DNA of 33,583 nucleotides from positions 1-33,583 of the forward strand of contig JAQBYG010000007.1 in the NCBI GenBank assembly GCA_027620445.1. Direction: 5' to 3'. The translations under genes and the position numbers were made by a program. Positions within the stretch are counted from its first letter, which is position 1; the number at the start of each line of letters is the position of its first letter. The notes under the pieces are model-generated. The model was not told where the DNA came from, ran no database searches, and saw only the letters and a program-made list of their open reading frames with translations. Below are positions 7,482 to 18,555 of this stretch, piece by piece. The DNA is from a bacterium. GTDB lineage: Bacteria > Patescibacteriota > Microgenomatia > UBA1400 > PJMF01.

Positions 7482-9173
7482 ATGCTGAATACACAGAAAC
7501 TGCTCTACATTCTCCCCGATGTGGCCTACATTGCCGAGTTGCTTCCGACCAAAAAGCCTCACTCTTTTTCAGTTCAAACATTTCGACAGATAAATGGTAC
7601 TTTTCTTGATGACAATGAGTTTATCCCTGAGAATGTTTTTAAGCTTTTTTCTAAACTAGAGGAAGGTGAGTCGTACACACTCGTTCTACCTGATTTTCTC
7701 TTTACCAATACAATTGTTACAGTCAACGAAACATCAGACGTAAAAATCAAGCAGTACCTCAAAACCTCGTTGCTGCCAGAGTTGACCCTAGACCCCAAGA
7801 CACACCTTATCGAAACGTTTGTCTTGACAGAGCTGAAGGGCAGTGCTCGCGTGCAACTCTCCGCCATTGAACACTCGGTCCTAGCGCCCATTCGGGTCGG
7901 CGCTCACTCGGCAAAAGTGACGGTGACTTCGGTTTCTCCCATTAGCTGGGCGATCAAATCGATCGTTTCGCTCGAACCTTCCATTACTGTTTTGCAAATC
8001 GGCAACACGCTACACAGCGCCCTGCAGTACATCGGCGTCGACCAAACCATGCAGACAACGGTTGCAGACACAAAAGTGATTGCAGAGACCATCAAGACGC
8101 TCAAGGGTGCGGAGCCGAGCATCCAAACAATTTACTTACTAACGAATGACTTGGTTGAAAAACGCCTGGCAGAATTACTCTCAAACACGCTGCCACTCCA
8201 ACAACTCAGCTCACTCTCTGACGATGCAGAAAAAATGCCGTCCTATGTTCGCCAAATCATTGAATCCAGCATGCGAACCTTTTCAATCGAGGATTACCCA
8301 GTACCAAAATTTGCTGTAGCAGCTGCTACAGAAGCTGAGATAGCAGAGTACAAAGAACAATTGGCCACTGTGCCACAAGGAGAAGCTATGCCCAATGACG
8401 ATCTTCCAAAACCAACAAAACAGGCCGAGCCTGAGCTTGCAGTAGCGCCAGAGGTAGAAGATGCGGAAGTGATAGAAGAGCCGGAAGAGGAAAAACCAGT
8501 AGAGGTGGAAACCGAAGTGGAGGATACTATTGAAGAAGTAAGCGTGCTCAAAGACGTCAATATTTCACAGTTTACACCAAGTAAGGAACCTGCTAAAACT
8601 GTTGCAGAACAGCCAGCAGCAAAAGATATGCAAGAAACAATCGAAAAACCAATCATCAAAAACAAACAAACTGCCGCTCCAATGCTCAAAATGGTATTTA
8701 TTACCGTTGCAGCATTTGCAGTTACTGTAGCGATCGGAATCGGAGTAGGGCTCTTATTTCTCAAGTTTACTGGCAGCTCACAGACCGAAACAAGTCCAGT
8801 TGTTGTAGTAGAGGAACCGACCACTACACCAGAGCCCACAGTCGTCCCAACACCAGAAGCATCTCCGGCAGCTAGTATTGATGTAAAGACATTCAAACTG
8901 CATGTAGTTAACGCCACAACCAAAGCTGGATACGCCGGTACAATTAAAACAAGCTTGACTGATGCAAAGTTTGCCAAAGTTACTTCGGGCAACGCCAAGG
9001 AAGAGTATGACAAGCCTGGTACATATTTATTACCATCTGTAGACTTCAAAGAGAATGCGGAACTCATAAAATTGGTAGAAACAGCTACAAAACTCACAAT
9101 CACAGAAATGGATGAGAAGGATGCTGAAGACCCCGCAAAAACATACGACGCGGTGTTGGTTTTAGCTGAGTAA
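7482..9173 (+). CDS. Single-pass membrane protein with C-terminal LytR_C-like domain
   Basis: A 563-residue protein with no close recognised homologue. Residues 1 to about 270 form a folded, mixed alpha/beta region (VLPDFLFTNTIVTV, then ITVLQIGNTLHSALQYIG). This loosely recalls the actin-like PilM/GspL proteins, but I see no clear nucleotide site. A long acidic, Pro/Glu/Val-rich linker follows (about 280-390), then one membrane segment (about 402-428) and a short Thr/Pro/Val-rich stalk. The tail from about 465 (FKLHVVNATTKAGYAG to YDAVLVLAE) fits the LytR_C domain found at the ends of cell-wall LytR-CpsA-Psr and related proteins. The topology would be N-terminal domain inside and LytR_C outside. 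It stands alone between tRNA-Lys and the ATP synthase operon. An envelope role is likely; a PilM-like role is only a suggestion. Confidence 0.6.
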   Translation: MLNTQKLLYILPDVAYIAELLPTKKPHSFSVQTFRQINGTFLDDNEFIPENVFKLFSKLEEGESYTLVLPDFLFTNTIVTVNETSDVKIKQYLKTSLLPELTLDPKTHLIETFVLTELKGSARVQLSAIEHSVLAPIRVGAHSAKVTVTSVSPISWAIKSIVSLEPSITVLQIGNTLHSALQYIGVDQTMQTTVADTKVIAETIKTLKGAEPSIQTIYLLTNDLVEKRLAELLSNTLPLQQLSSLSDDAEKMPSYVRQIIESSMRTFSIEDYPVPKFAVAAATEAEIAEYKEQLATVPQGEAMPNDDLPKPTKQAEPELAVAPEVEDAEVIEEPEEEKPVEVETEVEDTIEEVSVLKDVNISQFTPSKEPAKTVAEQPAAKDMQETIEKPIIKNKQTAAPMLKMVFITVAAFAVTVAIGIGVGLLFLKFTGSSQTETSPVVVVEEPTTTPEPTVVPTPEASPAASIDVKTFKLHVVNATTKAGYAGTIKTSLTDAKFAKVTSGNAKEEYDKPGTYLLPSVDFKENAELIKLVETATKLTITEMDEKDAEDPAKTYDAVLVLAE

Positions 9174-9184
9174 CCAGCTACCTC

Positions 9185-9212
9185 TTGCCAGGCCTGATGT
9201 TGCAGGTATAAT
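9185..9212 (+). promoter_or_regulatory. Promoter of the ATP synthase operon
   Basis: TTGCCA (9185-9190), 16 bases, then TATAAT (9207-9212). Transcription would start near 9219, giving a leader of about 40 bases before atpB. The leader contains a small CAGCA/TGCTG hairpin around 9214-9227. There is no obvious Shine-Dalgarno before atpB. Confidence 0.65.
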
Positions 9213-9257
9213 CAGCAGCTGTGCTGTGAGTAAAAATACGCATCTAAGACGTACCTT

Positions 9258-10151
9258 ATGAGCGCCGATAGTATTCATATTTCTCTGTCAGCCGAAACAA
9301 TTTTTCATGTCGGTGGAGTTGCCATAACAAACTCGATGTTTACCACAAGCATCGTAAGCGCCCTTCTCATTTTGTTCGCGGTAGTGGTCAACCGAAGCCT
9401 GACAACAACCAATAGACCAACAGGCATCCAAAATTTTGCCGAGTGGATAATAGAAGCACTCTTTACTTTGGTGCACTCCATTACCCATGATCTTAAGAAA
9501 ACTTATCGCTTTTTCCCTCTCATCGCTACCTTTTTCTTATTTATTTTGCTCAACAATTGGTTCGGACTGCTGCCTGGAGTCGGCACGATTGTTGTAAACG
9601 AAAAATCGGAGCATGAGACAACAAATATCTCAGACACCGCAATGATTCCAGACACAGCACATGTAGAAGAGGAACTAGTCGTTAACTCGCATGGGGAACC
9701 GGTGGTCAGCACTGAAAAAACTGGACAAGTAGTTGCAAAAGAAACCCACAAACCTGCACCACCGCTCTTTCGTGCCGGCACTGCCGATCTCAACACGACT
9801 CTAGCTTTGGCTGTTATCTCGATTATAGCCACTCAACTCTTTGGCATTCAAGCGCAACAACTTGGTTACTTCAAAAAATTCTTGAACTTTAGCAGTCCAA
9901 TCATGTTCTTTGTCGGCATTCTAGAGTTGGTTTCGGAAGTTGCAAAAATGATTTCCTTTGCCTTTCGTTTGTTTGGCAACATCTTTGCCGGTGAGGTTCT
10001 GCTCGTTGTAATTGCGGCACTTGTTCCACTTGTGGTACCACTGCCATTTTATGGACTCGAGCTCTTTGTTGGCTTTATCCAAGCGCTTGTATTTTCTATG
10101 CTCTCACTAGTATTTTTTAACATGGCAACAATAAGCCATGATGAACATTAA
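9258..10151 (+). CDS. atpB: F-type ATP synthase subunit a, with an extra loop
   Basis: A 297-residue integral membrane subunit a, which forms the two ion half-channels against the c-ring. The essential Arg is residue 237 in SFAFRLFGNIFAGE. The family's polar partners appear in GLELFVGFIQ (Glu268, Gln275) of the last helix. TADLNTTLALA marks the conserved third-helix region. Between LLPGVG (about 105-109) and that point lies an unusual hydrophilic, acidic insertion of about 55 residues (roughly 114-170, including AHVEEEL). It would hang in a loop on one side of the membrane and explains the length above the usual 230-270. First gene of atpBEFHAGDC. Confidence 0.95.
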   Translation: MSADSIHISLSAETIFHVGGVAITNSMFTTSIVSALLILFAVVVNRSLTTTNRPTGIQNFAEWIIEALFTLVHSITHDLKKTYRFFPLIATFFLFILLNNWFGLLPGVGTIVVNEKSEHETTNISDTAMIPDTAHVEEELVVNSHGEPVVSTEKTGQVVAKETHKPAPPLFRAGTADLNTTLALAVISIIATQLFGIQAQQLGYFKKFLNFSSPIMFFVGILELVSEVAKMISFAFRLFGNIFAGEVLLVVIAALVPLVVPLPFYGLELFVGFIQALVFSMLSLVFFNMATISHDEH

Positions 10152-10379
<228 letters not shown>

Positions 10380-10403
10380 GGTGCAAAACCAAGAAGGGTA
10401 CTC

Positions 10404-10886
10404 ATGAACATACAGCTCGCACAACTTGTGTACCAGGCACTCAACTTCTTGATTGTCTTTGGTGCGCTCTCGTACTTGCTCTACAAACCGATTCTCAAAA
10501 TTTTTGCAGAACGATCCAAACGAATTGAAGAAGGACAGAAGGCAGCTCAAAAAGCACTAGCCGAACAAGAAAAGTTTGAAGAGACAAAGCAAAAAGCAAA
10601 AGCAAAAATCGAGAAAGAGCGAGAAAGCATTCTCAAAGAAGCGACAGACACTGCAAAGGAACAAGCAGCGCAGATTGTTGTTGACGCTAAAACGCAGGCA
10701 GAGTCAGAAATCGCACAACTCAAAGAGCAGTGGAAAGATCAGCAGCGTAAGGAAAAAGCTGAGATGGAGTCGCAATTGGTCGAACTCGTTATTGCAACTA
10801 CAAGTAAGGTTCTTGGATCAGAGTTAACTATCAAAGATCATCGAGCACTCATTAAAAAAGAACTACAAGTGATCGCTGCGCAGTAA
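10404..10886 (+). CDS. atpF: F-type ATP synthase subunit b
   Basis: A 160-residue peripheral-stalk subunit. One N-terminal membrane helix (about 8-26, ALNFLIVFGALSYLLYKPI) is followed by a long Lys/Glu/Gln-rich amphipathic helix that dimerises and reaches up the side of F1. The length is ordinary, so it has not absorbed the delta N-terminal domain that is missing from the next gene. A GAAGGG-type ribosome site precedes the ATG. Confidence 0.95.
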   Translation: MNIQLAQLVYQALNFLIVFGALSYLLYKPILKIFAERSKRIEEGQKAAQKALAEQEKFEETKQKAKAKIEKERESILKEATDTAKEQAAQIVVDAKTQAESEIAQLKEQWKDQQRKEKAEMESQLVELVIATTSKVLGSELTIKDHRALIKKELQVIAAQ

Positions 10887-10895
10887 AGAAATGGA

Positions 10896-11336
10896 ATGAA
10901 ACAAAAAAACGAGATTACCGTTGTCACGCCGCAGGTGCTTTCTGCAACACAGAAAAAAAACCTGGAAACTGTGCTGACACAAAAACTCGGTGTAGTGACG
11001 CCTAAGTACTTGGTTGATCCCGCGATTGTTGGTGGACTCAAAATCAACATCAACGGACAAGAACTTGATGGCACACTCTTGGGAGAAGTCCAGAGATTGC
11101 GATCCCAATTACCAGTCGTAACAATCACAACTGCTGTTGAACTTACCGCTGCAGAACAAACACAGATTGAAAACATCGTCGACAAAAAAATCGGCTCAGC
11201 AGAGTACAAAATCACCGTTGACCCCAACGTACTCGGTGGAATTAAAATCGTACTCGGCAGTGAGGCATTCGACGGCACACTCAAAGGAAAGTTGCAAACC
11301 CTGCGACAAGTACTGCTTAAAAAAGTAGCGTCATAA
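10896..11336 (+). CDS. atpH: F-type ATP synthase delta subunit built from two tandem C-terminal domains
   Basis: It sits where atpH belongs, between atpF and atpA, and has 146 residues (a normal delta/OSCP has about 175-185). A normal delta has an N-terminal helical bundle that grips the alpha-subunit N-termini and a C-terminal domain that holds subunit b. Here the N-terminal bundle is absent and the C-terminal domain is present twice, at about 7-72 and 75-140, offset by 68 residues. Each copy has the family signature: VDPAIVGGLK and DGTLLGEVQRLR in the first, VDPNVLGGIK and DGTLKGKLQTLR in the second. The alpha subunit still has its N-terminal amphipathic helix, so something must replace the lost contact. 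Identity as delta rests on these motifs and the operon position. Confidence 0.85.
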   Translation: MKQKNEITVVTPQVLSATQKKNLETVLTQKLGVVTPKYLVDPAIVGGLKININGQELDGTLLGEVQRLRSQLPVVTITTAVELTAAEQTQIENIVDKKIGSAEYKITVDPNVLGGIKIVLGSEAFDGTLKGKLQTLRQVLLKKVAS

Positions 11337-11347
11337 GAAAGTAGCAT

Positions 11348-12845
11348 ATGAAGCAACAAGACCAACTACAAGCATTACTCGGCGAATTGATCGCAGAGGC
11401 AAATATCACCACAACTCCAGAGTCAGTTGGAACAATCATGTCCTTCGGCGATGGTGTTATCCGTGTCAAAGGTCTTGAGTCTGTCCAGGCAGGAGAACTC
11501 GTAGATATTGGCGAAGGTCAATTTGGTCTTGCACTCAGTTTAGAAAAAAAAGACACTGCAATCGTTGCGCTTGGTGCTGCCAAACACATTAGTACCGGTC
11601 AAACCGTCAAGCGTACTGGTAGGATCCTCTCGCTCCCCGTTTCCAACGATATCATCGGTAGAACTGTCGGCTCGCTCGGCCAAATTCTCGACGGCGGCAA
11701 GTCGCTCACCAAAACAAAAGACATGGTTTTGGAGAAAATTGCTCCGGGCGTTATGGCACGAAAATCGGTTTCTGTGCCACTACAAACTGGCATCAAAGCA
11801 ATCGACGCCATGATTCCCGTCGGACGGGGACAGCGCGAGCTCATCATCGGCGATAGAGCAACAGGCAAAACAGCGGTCGCACTCGGCACAATCCTCAATC
11901 AAAATGATCAGAATGTCATTTGCGTCTATGTCTGTATTGGACAGAAACGATCAAACTTGGCACAAATCATCAGCATGCTCAAAGCAGCAGGAGCTATGAA
12001 GTACACCACTATTGTGGCGGCAACAGCGTCTGATACCGCCGCAGAACAATTTCTTGCCCCATACGCTGGTCAAGCTATAGCCGAGTACTTTTTGGAGCAG
12101 GGCAAAGACGTGCTCATTATCTTTGACGACCTCTCAAAACATGCTCAAGCGTATCGGGAAATCTCCCTGTTGTTGCGCCGACCTTCTGGACGTGAGGCAT
12201 ATCCAGGCGACGTCTTCTACTTGCACTCACGCTTGCTCGAGAGGGCCTGTCGCCTCAACGAAGAACACGGTGGTGGCTCTATTACCGCCCTGCCAATTAT
12301 CGAAACACAAGCAAATGATGTGTCCGCGTACATTCCAACCAACGTCATCTCCATCACCGATGGCCAAATTTACCTGGAATCAGATTTGTTTAATGCTGGC
12401 ATGAAACCAGCCATCAACGTCGGCCTTTCCGTTTCTCGCGTCGGTTCTGCTGCACAAATCAAGCTCATGAAACAAGTGGCAGGTACAATGAAACTCGACC
12501 TCGCCCAATTTCGAGAACTCCAGGCCTTTGCGCAGTTTAGCTCAGACCTCGACGATAGAACGAAGAAGCAACTTGCTCGAGGCGGTCGTGTCAACGCAGT
12601 TCTCAAACAGGGTTGGGACACTCCACTAAAAGTAGAAGAGCAAGCTATTGTCATCTTTGCAGCCACCCGTGGTTTACTCGACAGCATTCAAGAAGAAAAG
12701 ATTCCTACCTGGGAAGCCGAGTTCATCTCTCACATGCGAACGTCGCAGAAAAAACTCCTTGCGCAATTGGTTAAAGACGGCAAGTTTGAAGAAAAAACTG
12801 AAAAAGAACTGCAAACAGTTATTGAATCATTTAATCAAACACACT

Positions 12846-12853
<8 letters not shown>
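11348..12853 (+). CDS. atpA: F-type ATP synthase subunit alpha
   Basis: A 501-residue non-catalytic hexamer subunit. An amphipathic N-terminal helix (about 6-20) precedes the beta-barrel (GTIMSFGDGVIRVKGL), then Walker A GDRATGKT at 168-175 and the Walker B strand DVLIIFDDLSKHAQAYRE. The arginine-finger segment with SVSRVGSAAQ follows. Length and motifs are standard. Its stop overlaps the atpG start by 8 bases (ATGTCTAG). Confidence 0.98.
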
Positions 12854-15117
<2,264 letters not shown>

Positions 15118-15125
15118 GAATTTAG

Positions 15126-15545
15126 ATGTCAGGTCTACTACTGAGGGTCGTTTCGCAAGAAGAAGAACTCGTCAATGCGAAAGTTTCGCAGATTACTGCA
15201 CCCGCAGCTAGTGGTGAGATTACGATTTTGCCAGGCCATGCCGCGTTAGTCACGCAGCTACAGCTGGGCGAGTTAACCTATCTCGAAGATGGCAAACCAA
15301 ACACACTCGTGGTTTCGACCGGGTTTCTCACCATTTCTCGAGCAAATGAAGTGATTGTCATTGTCGACACCGCCGTTGCCGAACGAAATATCAGTTTGCA
15401 AAAGGCAGAGGCAGCCGTCAAAGCAGCAGAGCAATCGATCGTTTCGAGCGACAAGAGAGAGGACTTAATCCAAGCTGAGGCTTCACTACGCAGAGCGCTG
15501 CTTGAGATGAAAGTTGCCCTCAGGTCCAAAAAAACAAAAATTTGA
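15126..15545 (+). CDS. atpC: F-type ATP synthase subunit epsilon
   Basis: A 139-residue rotor subunit. The N-terminal beta-sandwich includes the signature GEITILPGHAALVTQL, and the C-terminal helical hairpin (residues about 90-135) is Ala/Glu/Lys-rich. In many species that hairpin can extend to inhibit ATP hydrolysis. It is the last gene of the operon and ends with TGA at 15543-15545, so close to greA that the greA promoter begins 8 bases later. Confidence 0.95.
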   Translation: MSGLLLRVVSQEEELVNAKVSQITAPAASGEITILPGHAALVTQLQLGELTYLEDGKPNTLVVSTGFLTISRANEVIVIVDTAVAERNISLQKAEAAVKAAEQSIVSSDKREDLIQAEASLRRALLEMKVALRSKKTKI

Positions 15546-15552
15546 TTTCATA

Positions 15553-15580
15553 TTGCCAGAACAAAAAAAGGCACTATACT
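15553..15580 (+). promoter_or_regulatory. Promoter of greA
   Basis: TTGCCA (15553-15558), 16 bases, then TATACT (15575-15580). It has the same -35 and spacing as the atp promoter. Eight bases separate the -10 from the ATG at 15589, predicting a leaderless or near-leaderless mRNA. Confidence 0.6.
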
Positions 15581-15588
15581 CAACCAGT

Positions 15589-16077
15589 ATGAAAAACTCG
15601 GACACACCCATCGATCAGATCATTACCCTGACACAGGCGGGTCTTGACGAACTCAATGAAGAGCTTCGCATCCTTGTCGAAGAAAAACTGCCAAAAGTCA
15701 TCGAACGCATCACACTTGCTCGAGAGCACGGTGATCTGTCTGAAAATGCAGAATACCACAGCGCCCGAGACGAACAGCAGTTGTTGCAAGCAAGAATTGA
15801 TGAAATTGAAGCAATTCTCTCGAAAGCAATGGTTGCAAACAAAACCACAAGTCACACCTCTATTGGTCTTGGCTCAACAGTCAGCATCCAAAAAGTTGGC
15901 AGTAAAAAAGCAAAAACAGTCACCATAGTGGGAGAGTTTGAAGCAAGTCCAGAGGAAGGCAAAATCTCAAGTGCTTCACCACTCGGCAAGGCTCTCGTCG
16001 GCAAAAAGAAGGGCGAGGAAGCGAAAGTAGCAGCACCCGCGGGGGAAATTGTCTACAAAATAATCGCAATCAAATAA
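15589..16077 (+). CDS. greA: Transcript cleavage factor GreA
   Basis: A 162-residue factor that enters the secondary channel of backtracked RNA polymerase and stimulates cleavage of the RNA 3' end. The N-terminal coiled coil carries the acidic tip DLSENAEYHSARDEQ, the hallmark that coordinates the catalytic metal. The C-terminal FKBP-like domain includes TVSIQKVG, ISSASPLGKALVGKKKGEE, and the final YKIIAIK. The frame is open for 25 codons before ATG 15589, but those codons overlap the promoter and the atpC stop, so the internal ATG is preferred. Confidence 0.95.
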   Translation: MKNSDTPIDQIITLTQAGLDELNEELRILVEEKLPKVIERITLAREHGDLSENAEYHSARDEQQLLQARIDEIEAILSKAMVANKTTSHTSIGLGSTVSIQKVGSKKAKTVTIVGEFEASPEEGKISSASPLGKALVGKKKGEEAKVAAPAGEIVYKIIAIK

Positions 16078-16096
16078 AAAAGGTCACAAGACTTGA

Positions 16097-16122
16097 AACC
16101 CCGCAACAAGCGGGGTTTTTTT
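16097..16122 (+). terminator. Rho-independent terminator after greA
   Basis: CCCCGC (16099-16104), loop AACAA, GCGGGG (16110-16115), then seven T. It is extended by two A-T pairs at the base. It separates greA and the atp operon from lysS. Confidence 0.92.
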
Positions 16123-16152
16123 GTTTCGTATGAAAAAAAGAACACTTGCCAG

Positions 16153-16158
16153 TACAAT
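16153..16158 (+). promoter_or_regulatory. -10 element of the lysS operon
   Basis: TACAAT, 12 bases before ATG 16171, with an AAGGA ribosome site inside the short leader. The -35 is weak (TATGAA at 16129-16134, 18-base spacing). Confidence 0.35.
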
Positions 16159-16170
16159 ACAGAAGGAATC

Positions 16171-18555
16171 ATGAACACAACACAACAATCGAATCATTGG
16201 CTCGATGCAGTCACCGCAAGGTTGCTCGAGTGGCAAAAAAAAGAAGCGATCGAAAAACTACATGTTGATGACATGAAAACTCCGTCCGGGCGAGTGCACA
16301 CCGGGGCTTTGCGCGGCGTAGTACTACATGATTTGGTAGCCAAAGCTCTCTCTACAGTTGCAACGGCCCAAATCACCAACACCTACGTGTTTAATGACAT
16401 GGACCCTATGGACGGATTACCGAGTTATCTGCCGGCAGCCAAGTTCGAAAGGTACATGGGCGTTCCCCTCTACAAAATTCCGGCACCGAGTATCGAAGAA
16501 TCCGGAGTTGATTTTTCGAATGCATCAGCTGTAGAAAAAACCCGCTACAAAAATGCAAGCAGCTTTGCTGAGTTTTATGCCTTTGACTTTATCGATGCGT
16601 TTCAGCGACTCGGCTGCTCACAAGAAATTATTTGGAGTCACGAACTGTATGAGTCTGGCAAAATGGACACGGTGATCAAAACAGCCCTCGACTCGATTGA
16701 ACAAATTCGCACAATTTATAAAGAAGTAGCCGATTACCAACTCCCTGACAGCTGGTACCCATTCCAAGTGACCTGTCCTACTTGTGGCAAAGTTGGCACC
16801 ACCCTCACTACAAACTGGGATGGAAAAGAGGTGTCGTTTGAGTGCCAACCAAGCAAAGTGACCTGGGCAAAAGGATGTGGGCACAAAGGATCTATCTCAC
16901 CATTTGGCGGCACAGGTAAATTGCTCTGGAAGGTCGATTGGCCAGGTCACTGGACAGCTCTAGGAGTTACGGTCGAAGGCGCTGGCAAAGATCACACAAG
17001 TGCGGGTGGCTCTCGAGACATGGCAAATGCCCTCTGCGCTCGAGTATTTGGAATCACCCCGCCATTTGATATTCCGTATGAGTGGATTCTCATCCGTGGC
17101 GCAAAAATGAGCTCGAGTAAAGGAGTCGGCACATCTGCCAGAGAGTTTGTTCAGCTGTTTCCACCAACCGTCGGGCGGTTTTTATTTGCGAGCAAAGACT
17201 ACAACCAAGTCATCGACTTTGACCCGGCATCACTGTCTATTCCCGACCTTTTCGATGAGTACGACCAAGGTGCGCGAATTTTTTGGAAACAAGAAGAAGG
17301 TGACCAGCGACTTGCCCGTGCCTTTGAGCTTTCACAAAATGGCGAAACTCCGACAGGACACTTTTTGCCTAGATTCCGTGATGTTGCGCTCTGGATGCAG
17401 CACCCTGAAATTGATTTAGTCGAACAATTTTCTCAGATTGCCGGTGCGCCACTAAGCTCAGAGGAGTTGGAAGAGTTAGAACTGCGTCGCCTGTATGCAG
17501 AAAAATGGGTGCAAAGCTATGCACCAACAGAGTATCAGCTACGGCCAAAAGCAGAACTGCCAGAAGAGGCAAATGCGCTTACTCAAGAAGAGCGCGCATT
17601 TCTGCGAGATGCAATCGATGTAACTGCAAAAAAAGAATGGGACCCTGCGGAGCTGCAACAAGCATTATTCGAGTTGGCAAAACGAGGCATCGGGCCAAGA
17701 AAAGCTTTCCAAGCTATCTATCTAGCGTTCTTAGGTAAGAAATCTGGACCGAGAGCTGCTTGGTTTTTGCTCTCGATTGAGCCGGGGTTGCGTACCAAAC
17801 GGATTGCAATGTTATTTGAGAAAAAACAGGAGAGCTCTGCTAGTTACAAGTTCTCTAATGAGGCACGTCCCGGGATTTTAACAATCTCAGATTCTATACG
17901 CCAACACTATCCATCACTCATCATCGGCACTGCCATCATCAAAGGGGTGACTATTGCTGAGAGCTCAAAGGAGCTGCGAGATAAGTTGCAAAGCACATAT
18001 GATGCCGTGCAGGGAATCACAACAGCACAGATCAATGAATCAGTAAAAATTCAGTCCTATCGTCAAGCAATAAAGCAAAGTGGCATAGACTGGCACTCGC
18101 GTCGTCCAACCATGGATGCGCTGCTCAGAAGAATTGGAAAAGGTCAGCTCCCTCCGTCAATCAACAATGTTGCAGACATTGGCAACTTGCTAGCTGTCAA
18201 ACATCAAATGAGCCAAGGGCTATTCGACTTTGACAAAATTTCTACCCCAATTATTTTTAAGGAAGCCGTTGGTGGAGAAACAGCAATACTCTTTGGAAGC
18301 AATGAACCACTTGAATTAAAGGCTGGAGAGATTTGTTACTTTGATGCAATTGGTCCATTTGCGGTTGATCTCTGTTGGCGTGACTCACAGCGAACCAGTG
18401 TGACAGAAAACACGACCAACCTGCTAATACAAACAGAGGGTGTCTTTGACATTACGAGACAACAAGTTGAAACTATGCTACAAGACCTCATCGACCACAT
18501 TACACAATATGCTGGAGGTGTTGTAGAGTATGCAGGAATTACAGAAACAACATGA
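16171..18555 (+). CDS. lysS: Class I lysyl-tRNA synthetase fused to a B3/4 editing-type domain
   Basis: A 794-residue protein. Residues 1 to about 550 are a class I (archaeal/spirochaete-type) lysyl-tRNA synthetase. The HIGH-like motif is TPSGRVHTG (37-45), zinc-type cysteines are CPTC (202-205) with Cys225 and Cys236, and the catalytic KMSSSKG is at 312-318. The alpha-helical cage-like anticodon-binding region follows. Residues about 565-785 are a B3/4 domain, the fold of the editing domain in the beta subunit of phenylalanyl-tRNA synthetase and of free-standing trans-editing proteins. Matching segments are SYRQAIKQSG, RRPTMDALLRRIGKG, SINNVADIGNLLAV, FDFDKIS, and LKAGEICYFDA. Class I LysRS is normally about 500-550 residues and lacks this. 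The start is ATG 16171, after AAGGA. Its TGA overlaps the ATG of the HD gene (ATGA). The hydrolysed substrate is unknown; a mischarged tRNA is the natural guess. Confidence 0.92.
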   Translation: MNTTQQSNHWLDAVTARLLEWQKKEAIEKLHVDDMKTPSGRVHTGALRGVVLHDLVAKALSTVATAQITNTYVFNDMDPMDGLPSYLPAAKFERYMGVPLYKIPAPSIEESGVDFSNASAVEKTRYKNASSFAEFYAFDFIDAFQRLGCSQEIIWSHELYESGKMDTVIKTALDSIEQIRTIYKEVADYQLPDSWYPFQVTCPTCGKVGTTLTTNWDGKEVSFECQPSKVTWAKGCGHKGSISPFGGTGKLLWKVDWPGHWTALGVTVEGAGKDHTSAGGSRDMANALCARVFGITPPFDIPYEWILIRGAKMSSSKGVGTSAREFVQLFPPTVGRFLFASKDYNQVIDFDPASLSIPDLFDEYDQGARIFWKQEEGDQRLARAFELSQNGETPTGHFLPRFRDVALWMQHPEIDLVEQFSQIAGAPLSSEELEELELRRLYAEKWVQSYAPTEYQLRPKAELPEEANALTQEERAFLRDAIDVTAKKEWDPAELQQALFELAKRGIGPRKAFQAIYLAFLGKKSGPRAAWFLLSIEPGLRTKRIAMLFEKKQESSASYKFSNEARPGILTISDSIRQHYPSLIIGTAIIKGVTIAESSKELRDKLQSTYDAVQGITTAQINESVKIQSYRQAIKQSGIDWHSRRPTMDALLRRIGKGQLPPSINNVADIGNLLAVKHQMSQGLFDFDKISTPIIFKEAVGGETAILFGSNEPLELKAGEICYFDAIGPFAVDLCWRDSQRTSVTENTTNLLIQTEGVFDITRQQVETMLQDLIDHITQYAGGVVEYAGITETT

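Noticed and set aside
8294-9103. Long minus-strand frame of 269 codons opposite the LytR_C gene
   Set aside because: It is a low-complexity Ser/Thr/Val shadow of the acidic and Pro-rich coding strand, with no start signals or family motifs.
12648-12845. Extended N-terminus of atpG
   Set aside because: It lies within atpA in another frame; the conserved gamma N-terminus begins right after ATG 12846.
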